64,000 bases of DNA from Phaeospirillum tilakii (GTDB taxonomy: Bacteria; Pseudomonadota; Alphaproteobacteria; Rhodospirillales; Magnetospirillaceae): contig NZ_JBHUIY010000001.1 of NCBI RefSeq assembly GCF_042683125.1, forward strand, positions 62,001 to 126,000, written 5' to 3'. Within the stretch, counting starts at the first letter, position 1. Each line of letters begins with the position of its first letter. The position numbers and the translations under genes were made by a program. The notes under the pieces were generated by a model. The model was not told where the DNA came from, did no database searches, and was given only the letters and a program-made list of their open reading frames with translations. Below are positions 57,860 through 64,000 of the stretch, one piece after another.

Positions 57860-59194
57860 TCAGCGATAGGCGACGAGTTCGGCGTCGTCGGTCAGGAAGT
57901 ACAGCGTGCCATTGGCCACCACCGGCGGGATGGTCACCCCGTCGGGGGCCTCCTGCCAGCCCAGCATATCGCCGGTATAAGGCGACAGCGCCACCATCAG
58001 TCCGTTCGAACTGCCGAGAATGAGACGGTCGGAGGCCAGCACCGGCCCGGACCACAGCACCCGCCCGGATTTGTCCGAGGGGTCCTTCCAGGTCTGCATC
58101 TGGGTCACCCACACCACCCGGCCGGTCTTGGCCTCCAGCGCGATCGCTTCGTTGTGGGTGGTGACCAGGAACAGGAAATCGCCGGCGATCCAGGGGCTCT
58201 GCACCCCGCCGATTTCCTTTTCCCACAGCCGGCGGCCGGTGCGCTGGTCGAGGCAGACCAGCATGTCGCCGTTGCTGATGGCATAGACCCGGCCGCGATC
58301 GATGATCGGCCGGCCGCGGATGTCCATCAGGGCGCCGACCGTCTCGGTGCGGCGGATGGTGACCAGCGAATCCTGCCAGATCGGCACCCCGCTATCGACC
58401 CGCAGCGCGAACAGCTCGCCCGAGGAATAGGGCACCACCACCATGTTGCCATCGACCGCCGGGCTGTTGCCGGCGAGCAGGCCGGCGATCTCGGCGATGC
58501 CGGAATGGGTCCACAGCACCGCGCCGTCATCGGCGGCCAGGGCATAGGTCTGGTTGTCGACGGTGATGGCGAAGACGCGGCCGCCGCGCACGGTGGGGGC
58601 GCCGCGCATCGGCCCCGACACGGTCTGGCGCCACAGCAGCCGGCCGGTGCGGGCGTCGAGCGCCACCACCTGGGCAAAGCCGGTGGCGACGAATAGCCTG
58701 CCCTCGTCATAGGCGATGCCGCCGCTGGTATAGACCTCGAAATCATTGTCGGGGATGGTGTCCGCGCGCCACAGCCGCTTGCCGGTGCGGGCGTCGAAGG
58801 CGGTCACCTGGGAATCGGCATCGACGGTGAAGACGTGGTTCTCGGCCACCACCGGCTGGCCGAGCAGGCGGCGGCGCTTGCCGCTGCCGCTGCCGGCATC
58901 GCTCGACCAGGCCTCGTGCAGGTTGCCGGCCACCTCCATGTGGTGCATGGCGTGGTTGGAAAAGCCGCCGGCCTGGGGCCATTCGTCGTTGGGTTCGGGC
59001 GGGGGCAGCACCACCTGGACGGCGGGGCCGGCGATCTCGGGTTCGAGCAGCTTGTCGTGCGACAGCACCGAGATCCGCTTGCCCGGCAGCGGCGGCGCGG
59101 CCTTTTCGCCCAGCCAGCCGGTATCGCACCCGCCGAGCGGCAGGGCCGAGGCCAGCAGCAGCGCCAAAGCGGGCCAGGAAGCGCGGCCGCTCAT
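57860..59194 (-). CDS. bamB: Outer-membrane beta-barrel assembly lipoprotein BamB
   Basis: A 444-residue lipoprotein with an eight-bladed PQQ-type propeller. The lipobox LPLGGCDTG defines the mature N-terminus. Blades repeat motifs such as AFDARTGKRLWRADTI, ALDARTGRLLWRQTVSG, ALAADDGAVLWTHSG and CLDQRTGRRLWEKEIGG. It scaffolds the BAM complex that inserts outer-membrane proteins, including the autotransporter seen elsewhere in this window. Five bases separate it from the upstream TPR gene. Confidence 0.93.
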   Translation of the reverse strand: MSGRASWPALALLLASALPLGGCDTGWLGEKAAPPLPGKRISVLSHDKLLEPEIAGPAVQVVLPPPEPNDEWPQAGGFSNHAMHHMEVAGNLHEAWSSDAGSGSGKRRRLLGQPVVAENHVFTVDADSQVTAFDARTGKRLWRADTIPDNDFEVYTSGGIAYDEGRLFVATGFAQVVALDARTGRLLWRQTVSGPMRGAPTVRGGRVFAITVDNQTYALAADDGAVLWTHSGIAEIAGLLAGNSPAVDGNMVVVPYSSGELFALRVDSGVPIWQDSLVTIRRTETVGALMDIRGRPIIDRGRVYAISNGDMLVCLDQRTGRRLWEKEIGGVQSPWIAGDFLFLVTTHNEAIALEAKTGRVVWVTQMQTWKDPSDKSGRVLWSGPVLASDRLILGSSNGLMVALSPYTGDMLGWQEAPDGVTIPPVVANGTLYFLTDDAELVAYR

Positions 59195-59199
59195 CGGGT

Positions 59200-59898
59200 T
59201 CAGCCCTGACCGGTGGCGGCGATCGCCCGCATCTCGGCGGCGCGGCGGCGCATCCCCTCGGGGGTGGCGGGGTCCTCGGCCAGCCGGCCGAACATCTCGG
59301 CGGCGCGCGGACGGTCGCCCTGGCGCAGGGCGAGCAGGGCCAGGATCTCGCGGGCGGAATGGCGCCACGGGCTCGATTCGGCGGCGAGCGGGTCGAGGCG
59401 GTGGGCCAGTTCGGCCGGGTCGGCCGAATCGAGGGTGAGATAGCCCAGCCGCACCGTCGCCATGTCGCGATAGGCGGCGTCGGCGGCGCTGTCGGCGGCG
59501 ACGGCGCGGTAGATCGCGGCGGCGGCGGCGGTGTCGCCCTGCTGCTGGCGCAGGTCGGCGAGGCGCATGTTGGCGAGCAGGCGGTAGCCGCTCGGGGCGG
59601 TGGCGGCCATCCGGCCCAGTTCGGCGATGGCGTCGTCGCGCTTGCCCTGGTCCAGGCTGGCGCCGATTTCGGTGAAGTCCTGCGAGGCGACCTTGCGCTG
59701 CTGGCTGTCCCAGGCCCGCCAGCCCTGCCAGCCGGCGACGCCCAGCACGGCGGCCAGGGCGATGCCGACCAGGATCGGCCCGTGTCGGCGCCACAGCCGC
59801 GCCATCTGTTCGTTTCTGAGTTCGGTCTCGACCTCCTGGATCAGAAGGTCGGCGGCGGCGTCGTCGTGCTGCTGCGACTGGGTCAAAACGCTCTCCAT
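59200..59898 (-). CDS. YfgM-like membrane TPR protein
   Basis: A 232-residue protein with a single N-terminal membrane helix (GPILVGIALAAVLGVAGWQG, about residues 40-59) and a periplasmic TPR domain (TAPSGYRLLANMRLADLRQQ, YRAVAADSAADAAYRDMATV). In E. coli YfgM partners with PpiD at the SecYEG translocon. The yfgM-bamB-der order supports the name. Start ATG 59898. Squalene-hopene cyclase lies 134 bp upstream on the same strand. Confidence 0.85.
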   Translation of the reverse strand: MESVLTQSQQHDDAAADLLIQEVETELRNEQMARLWRRHGPILVGIALAAVLGVAGWQGWRAWDSQQRKVASQDFTEIGASLDQGKRDDAIAELGRMAATAPSGYRLLANMRLADLRQQQGDTAAAAAIYRAVAADSAADAAYRDMATVRLGYLTLDSADPAELAHRLDPLAAESSPWRHSAREILALLALRQGDRPRAAEMFGRLAEDPATPEGMRRRAAEMRAIAATGQG

Positions 59899-60032
59899 GG
59901 GGGGTTCGTGGCCGGACACCAGCCGCGCCGTACCATAGTCCGCCCCGGCCGGCTTGGCAAATCCCGCTTGAGTCGAGCCCCGGCCGGGCGAAAGGGGGCG
60001 GCGGTCCCGGCCGGGGCCGCCGCCGTTCCGCC

Positions 60033-62192
60033 TCAGCCGATGCCGCGCCGCGCCGCCCGGCCCAGCGCCATCATCGGGAAATAATGGCGGTAGAGGTCGT
60101 AGCGCAGCATGAAGGCGCGCGACAGTTCGGTGCCCTGCATCAGCCGGTCCGACAGGGCCGGGTCGTCGAGGCGGATCGACTGGCCGACGCCGTAGCCGGG
60201 GAAGCCGGTGGCGGTGAAGTGCGGCTCCTCCCAGGTGCCGCCCTGCTGGCGCTCGACCAGGAAGCGGCAGCCGCGCTCGATCGCGGCGCGGTCGCCCGGG
60301 CGGTTGGCGGCGAGCAGGCCCAGCAGCGCCCAGGCGGTCTGCGAGGCGGTGACGTCGCCGCGCCCGGCCAGCGACGGATCGATGTAGGAGGCGCAGCTTT
60401 CGCCCCAGCCGCCGTCTTCCTGCTGGCGCGACAGCAGCCAGTCGCAGGCGCGGCCGACATAAGGCTGGCTCATGTCCTCGCCGATCGCCGCCAGCGCCGG
60501 CAGCACCGCGCCGGTGCCGTAGATGTAATTGACGCCCCAGCGGCCGAACCACGGGCCGTCGGCCTCCTGCTCGCGGCGCAGATAGGCCAGCGCCCGCACC
60601 ATCGCCGGATGGCTGGCCGGCAGGCCGAGCCGGGCGAAGGCCTCGACGATGTGGGCGGTGACGTCGGCCGAGGGCGGATCGAGCGCCTCGCCGAAATCGC
60701 AGAACGGGATCTTGGTCAGGATCGCGCGGTTGTTGTCCTTGTCGAACGCGCCCCAGCCGCCGCTTTCGCTCTGCATCGCCACCAGCCAGTCGATGCCGAG
60801 GGTGATCGCCTCCTCGATCCCCTTGGCCTGCCACGCCGGGTCGGCGCGGAACGGCGCCAGCGCGATCAGGGCGGTGGCGGTGTCGTCGATGTCGGGATAC
60901 TGGTCGTTGGCATATTCGAACGCCCAGCCGCCGGGACGGACATGGGGCAGCTTGCCCGACCAGTCGCCGGGACGGCGGATCTGGCGGTCGAGCAGCCACT
61001 GCACCGCGCGGGCCACCGCCGCCGGCTGGCGCTCGGCGAGGCCGGTGTCGTCGCAGGCGATCAGGGCGAGCATGGTGTCCCACACCGGGCTGTTGCTGGC
61101 CTGGATCCAGCTCGCCGCGTCGCGATCGACCCGCCAGCCCGGATCATCGAGCGCGGCGAGGCCCTTGGCCATCACCGGGTGGGTGACGGCGTAGCCCTCG
61201 GTGTGCAGCGCCATCAGGCCGTAGACCCACGGCGGCTGAATCCCGCCCCAGCCGCCGTCGGCATCCTGGTGGCGCAGGATCCATTCCAGCGTCTGGGCCA
61301 GCGCCGGGCCGCGCCACAGCGACAGGCCATGGCGCTGGCCGAAATCCTGCAACCGGTGCAGCGCCCGGTCGGTGGCGCGGAAGAAGCGGTCCCACAGCCC
61401 GGCCCCGGCCCGCGCCGGCAGACGGTAATCGAAGTGCTCGCGCCCCTCGGGGAACAGCGCGTCGAGGCGGTTTTCGGCCGGCAGCGGACGGCTCGGCCGC
61501 CGCGCCGACAGCACCGCCAGCGGCATCAGGGTCGCCCGGGCCCATTGCGAGAAATTATAGATGCAGAACGGCATCCAGCGCGGCAGCCACACCACCTCGG
61601 GCGGCAGGTTGGGGGTCTGCTCCCACGGCCATTCGCCGATCAGCGCCAGCCAGTAGCGGGTGAACACCCGCACCTTGCCGAGCCCGCCCTTGGCCAGGAT
61701 CCAGGCGCAGGCCCGCGCCAGCCGGGGATCGTCGGCCGGGTAGCCGAGCGAACGCAGCGCGGCATAGGCCTCGACCGTGGTGTTGATGTCGCCGCCGGCG
61801 GCCTGATGATAGACCTCCCACGAGCCATCGGCGCGCTGGGTGTCGAGCAGCGCCTGCCCCAGCCGCTGCCGCAGCGGATGGTCCTCGAGGCCGAGGAACC
61901 ACAGCGCGAGGCACCATTGCGCCTCCATGCAGGCGTTGGATTCGAGCCGGCCGACCCAGTGCCCGTCCGCCTTCTGCCGCGCGAACAGCCAGGCCCCGGC
62001 GCGCTCGATCGCCCCGGCGACGCCGGCGGCGGCGCGGCCATCCTCGTTGGCGGGGGCGGCGGCGGGCGGCGGGCTGTCCTGGCCGATGGCCGAGACCAGC
62101 CGGGTGCGGGGCGGGGTGGTCCGCCCCTGTTCCGCGCCGTCATGCTCCGCCTGCGGGGTGCCCGAGCGGGGGCGTGCGCCTGGATTGTTCAT
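60033..62192 (-). CDS. shc: Squalene-hopene cyclase
   Basis: A 719-residue membrane-associated enzyme that cyclises squalene to hopene and diplopterol for hopanoid lipids. The catalytic DXDD motif is DIDD at 434-437 (YPDIDDTA). Many QW repeats are visible (ARQKADGHWVGRLES, TQRADGSWEVYH, RQQEDGGWGES, RQQGGTWEEP). An extra 50-residue Pro-rich N-terminus precedes the domain. No hpn genes lie next to it. It is divergent from a TetR gene across a palindromic operator candidate. Confidence 0.95.
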   Translation of the reverse strand: MNNPGARPRSGTPQAEHDGAEQGRTTPPRTRLVSAIGQDSPPPAAAPANEDGRAAAGVAGAIERAGAWLFARQKADGHWVGRLESNACMEAQWCLALWFLGLEDHPLRQRLGQALLDTQRADGSWEVYHQAAGGDINTTVEAYAALRSLGYPADDPRLARACAWILAKGGLGKVRVFTRYWLALIGEWPWEQTPNLPPEVVWLPRWMPFCIYNFSQWARATLMPLAVLSARRPSRPLPAENRLDALFPEGREHFDYRLPARAGAGLWDRFFRATDRALHRLQDFGQRHGLSLWRGPALAQTLEWILRHQDADGGWGGIQPPWVYGLMALHTEGYAVTHPVMAKGLAALDDPGWRVDRDAASWIQASNSPVWDTMLALIACDDTGLAERQPAAVARAVQWLLDRQIRRPGDWSGKLPHVRPGGWAFEYANDQYPDIDDTATALIALAPFRADPAWQAKGIEEAITLGIDWLVAMQSESGGWGAFDKDNNRAILTKIPFCDFGEALDPPSADVTAHIVEAFARLGLPASHPAMVRALAYLRREQEADGPWFGRWGVNYIYGTGAVLPALAAIGEDMSQPYVGRACDWLLSRQQEDGGWGESCASYIDPSLAGRGDVTASQTAWALLGLLAANRPGDRAAIERGCRFLVERQQGGTWEEPHFTATGFPGYGVGQSIRLDDPALSDRLMQGTELSRAFMLRYDLYRHYFPMMALGRAARRGIG

Positions 62193-62220
62193 GTGTCACC
62201 GAAAAAAGCTTGAGGGGATC

Positions 62221-62251
62221 AAAACGTAACGATACGGTTCCGTTCCGTTTT
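62221..62251. promoter_or_regulatory. 31-bp palindrome between shc and tetR-like gene
   Basis: Around the centre 62236, 12 of 15 mirrored base pairs are complementary: AAAACG-T-AACG-AT-AC, central G, GT-TC-CGTT-C-CGTTTT. It lies 29-59 bp upstream of the shc start and 55 bp from the TetR start, the expected place for a TetR operator. Confidence 0.65.
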
Positions 62252-62305
62252 CACTAAAAGCTGGCGGCGCCGCCGTCAAGCACCATTTCTGATCGGAGGG
62301 GAGGC

Positions 62306-62986
62306 GTGACCGAGGTGATGGCGTATCCATGCGGGCGACAGGGACGGCCGAGCGCCGAGGGATCGCAGGCGCTCGACCGCCGCATCCTGGCCGCCGCCAC
62401 CCGGCTGTTCATCGCCAACGGCTACGCCGCGACCTCGCTCGAACAGATCGCCGAGCAGGCCGGCACCGGCAAGAACAGCATCTATCGCCGCCATCCCAAC
62501 AAGGAAAAGCTGTTCGAGGCGGTGGTGGCCGGGCTGTGCGCCCCGCTGGTCGAGGCGGCCAGCCGGTTCGAGAAGGACATCTCCAACCCGCTCCAGGCAC
62601 TGAAGGAAAGCTGCCGCAGCCTGCTCCAGTTCGTGGTGCTGCCGGAATCGGTCGCGGTCTACCGCCTGCTGGCGGCCGAGGCCTCGCGCTTTCCCGAACT
62701 GGTCAACCGGGTCCAGTTCCGGGCGATCCAGCCCTATCTCGCCACCATCCGCCGCCTGCTCGAGGCGGCGCGCCACAATCGCCAGATCCGCGCCGATTGC
62801 GACGTCGAGCACACCGAGCGGGCGGTGATGGGGCTGATCACCGGCTGGGCGATCGATCAGGCGATGATGGGGATCGCCCCGTTCCACGGCGACCAGGACC
62901 GCGAGGCCTTTTTCGAGGCGGCATGGCGGCTGTTGATCGGCGGGCTCGGCCGGGGCGTGGGCGCTACGCCTCCGTCCGCCACTTGA
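62306..62986 (+). CDS. TetR-family transcriptional regulator
   Basis: A 226-residue regulator. The helix-turn-helix domain is RILAAATRLFIANGYAATSL, EQIAEQAGTGKNSIYRRHPN, KEKLFEAVV; the C-terminal ligand domain is helical. The start is GTG 62306 behind GGAGGGGAGG; an ATG four codons later is possible. It is divergent from shc, so it may control hopanoid synthesis, and self-regulate, through the palindrome between them. It overlaps the 3' end of the thioredoxin-fold gene tail-to-tail by 23 bases. Confidence 0.9.
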   Translation: MTEVMAYPCGRQGRPSAEGSQALDRRILAAATRLFIANGYAATSLEQIAEQAGTGKNSIYRRHPNKEKLFEAVVAGLCAPLVEAASRFEKDISNPLQALKESCRSLLQFVVLPESVAVYRLLAAEASRFPELVNRVQFRAIQPYLATIRRLLEAARHNRQIRADCDVEHTERAVMGLITGWAIDQAMMGIAPFHGDQDREAFFEAAWRLLIGGLGRGVGATPPSAT

Positions 62987-63518
62987 TCGAGCAGCCGATG
63001 CAGGGTTTGGGGTCGGGCGGGGTCTGGCCGGCGGCGACCAGCCGCATCGCCTCGACCAGTTCGCGGCGGACGTCGGGGGCGGCGGGCTCGCGGCCGGAGG
63101 AATCGAGCCGGCCGCGATAGCGCAGCACCCGGCCGGCGTCGAAGCCGTAGAAATCCGGGGTGCAGACCGCGTCATAGGCCCGCGCCACCGCCTGGCTCTC
63201 GTCGCGCAGATAGGGGAAGGGCAGGCGGTGGGCCTGGGCGAACGGGGCCATCGCCGCGAACGAATCCTCGGGATAGGCCGCTTCATCGTTGGCATTGATC
63301 GCGGCGACGCCGATGCCGAACGCCTGCAACTCGGCGGCGTCGCGGACCAGCCGGTCGATGATCGCCAGCACATAGGGACAATGGTTGCACATGAACACGA
63401 TCAGGGTGCCGCGCGCTCCGGCGATCTGATCAAGGCTCCACAGCCGGCCCGCGCTGTCGGGCAGGGTGAAGTCGGGGGCCACCAGGCCCAGTCGGTCGGT
63501 CGGGGCTTCGGCCGCCAT
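62964..63518 (-). CDS. Thioredoxin-fold (AhpC/TSA-Redoxin-like) protein
   Basis: A 184-residue protein. VAPDFTLPDSAGRLWSLDQI is the usual peroxiredoxin/TlpA lead, and FMCNHCPYVLAI carries a CxxC. NANDEAAYPEDSFAAMAPFA and a final CIGCSIKW follow. The CNHCPYV type of protein occurs in many proteobacteria without a known substrate. No signal peptide, so cytoplasmic. GAGGAGAG lies before ATG 63518. Convergent with, and overlapping, the TetR gene. Confidence 0.85.
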   Translation of the reverse strand: MAAEAPTDRLGLVAPDFTLPDSAGRLWSLDQIAGARGTLIVFMCNHCPYVLAIIDRLVRDAAELQAFGIGVAAINANDEAAYPEDSFAAMAPFAQAHRLPFPYLRDESQAVARAYDAVCTPDFYGFDAGRVLRYRGRLDSSGREPAAPDVRRELVEAMRLVAAGQTPPDPKPCIGCSIKWRTEA

Positions 63519-63642
63519 GGCGCTGTCTCTCCTCGGCAGGAATCGGGCCAGGGTGAGGAATTCCCGGCAGAAACTGCCCATTGATTCACCCCCGGCGGGT
63601 CATCACAATACAACAAAGTACCATGGTAGGGGATCAGGGAAG

Positions 63643-64000
63643 ATGGTGTCTCGTGTTGCCTCCTTGGCCGCGCTGGCGCTGATCGTCCCGCTCGCCGGCT
63701 GCTTCTTGACCCGGGATGGCCTGTCGATGCATCCCGGCCAGGTGGCCGATCCCTACATGCTGATGCAGTTCGAGGCGCTCAGCCTGATCAACACCCACAA
63801 GACCGTCGGCGATCACATCTGGGGCTGGATCACCGACAAGGATTGTTCGAGCCCGCGGGCCGAACGGGGCGAGGCCTATTGCCGCGACTGGCCGGGCCGG
63901 CCCCCGCCGCCGCAGCCGGTCTATTGCTACACCACCCTGGCCAAGCCGACCTGCTACGCCCAGCCCTACAACGAGGGCAACGATCACCTGCTCGGCTTCG
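63643..64000 (+). CDS. Predicted lipoprotein (3' partial)
   Basis: The gene runs off the window after 119 codons. It starts MVSRVASLAALALIVPLAGC, with an LAGC lipobox, so the product is lipid-anchored. The following segment contains Cys residues in KDCSSPRAE, EAYCRDWP, VYCYTTLAKPTCYAQP, spaced regularly enough to suggest disulfides. I recognise no family. GATCAGGGAAG precedes the ATG. Confidence 0.7.
   Translation, partial: MVSRVASLAALALIVPLAGCFLTRDGLSMHPGQVADPYMLMQFEALSLINTHKTVGDHIWGWITDKDCSSPRAERGEAYCRDWPGRPPPPQPVYCYTTLAKPTCYAQPYNEGNDHLLGF

Noticed and set aside
60084..62213. Long plus-strand frame opposite shc
   Set aside because: Squalene-hopene cyclase QW and DXDD motifs are on the minus strand; the shadow is only a codon-bias effect.
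63619..63628. TACCATGGTA palindrome near the last gene as an operator
   Set aside because: Ten bases is short and I see no supporting half-sites; it may be chance.

Overview
The window is GC-rich (roughly 70% G+C by eye) and densely coded. It looks like the chromosome of a free-living, motile alphaproteobacterium, probably of the Rhodospirillales (purple non-sulfur or Azospirillum/Magnetospirillum-like). The evidence is an NDUFS4-like complex I accessory gene, squalene-hopene cyclase, several soluble chemoreceptors and PAS kinases, an outer-membrane BamB lipoprotein, and an iron-only (Fe-only) nitrogenase operon. There is no rRNA, CRISPR array, prophage or transposase; two tRNA genes are present (Arg-TCT, Leu-CAA).

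Layout. 1-6.8 kb: end of apt, a PAS histidine kinase, a Tat-exported DUF882 peptidase, a small secreted protein, an NDUFS4-like gene, tRNA-Arg, then a three-gene overlapping operon (ECHDC3-like crotonase, YccU-like CoA-binding protein, saccharopine-dehydrogenase-like protein). 6.8-13.6 kb: L,D-transpeptidase, rhodanese, DsbD/ScsB, rlmN and a membrane protein with a degenerate GGDEF domain. 14-23 kb: a soluble MCP/Cache protein, PaaI thioesterase, phenylacetate-CoA ligase, N-formylglutamate amidohydrolase, Nudix, histidine kinase, gldA, DUF218, a periplasmic binding protein. 22.5-25.3 kb: thrS-infC and tRNA-Leu. 25.6-35 kb: a large hybrid kinase, a PAS chemoreceptor, a universal stress protein with an APH/P-loop partner, an orphan pstS, a lipoprotein hydrolase. 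35-42.7 kb: autotransporter, pseudo-kinase/response-regulator pair, ECF sigma factor, and a 438-bp non-coding stretch with a duplicated 100-bp unit.

43.2-49.4 kb is the centrepiece: an alternative nitrogenase operon on the minus strand, anfH-anfD-anfG-anfK-anfO, followed by a translationally coupled gamma-glutamylcyclotransferase-fold gene. It is driven by a textbook sigma-54 promoter. The Fe-only identity rests on the delta subunit AnfG and on metal-ligand positions: AnfD C49/C75/C138 for the P-cluster and C257/H423 for the cofactor. Large hairpins lie between anfH and anfD, and a repeat element lies between anfK and anfO.

49.4-64 kb: a diguanylate cyclase, a TPR O-GlcNAc-transferase-like protein, a split Aer-type receptor (PAS gene plus CZB chemoreceptor gene), the yfgM-like/bamB/der operon, squalene-hopene cyclase divergent from a TetR regulator across a 31-bp palindrome, a thioredoxin-fold protein and the start of a lipoprotein gene.

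Ten copies of a two-hairpin extragenic element are scattered through the window. Their arms differ in sequence but keep pairing, and most sit just downstream of stop codons.
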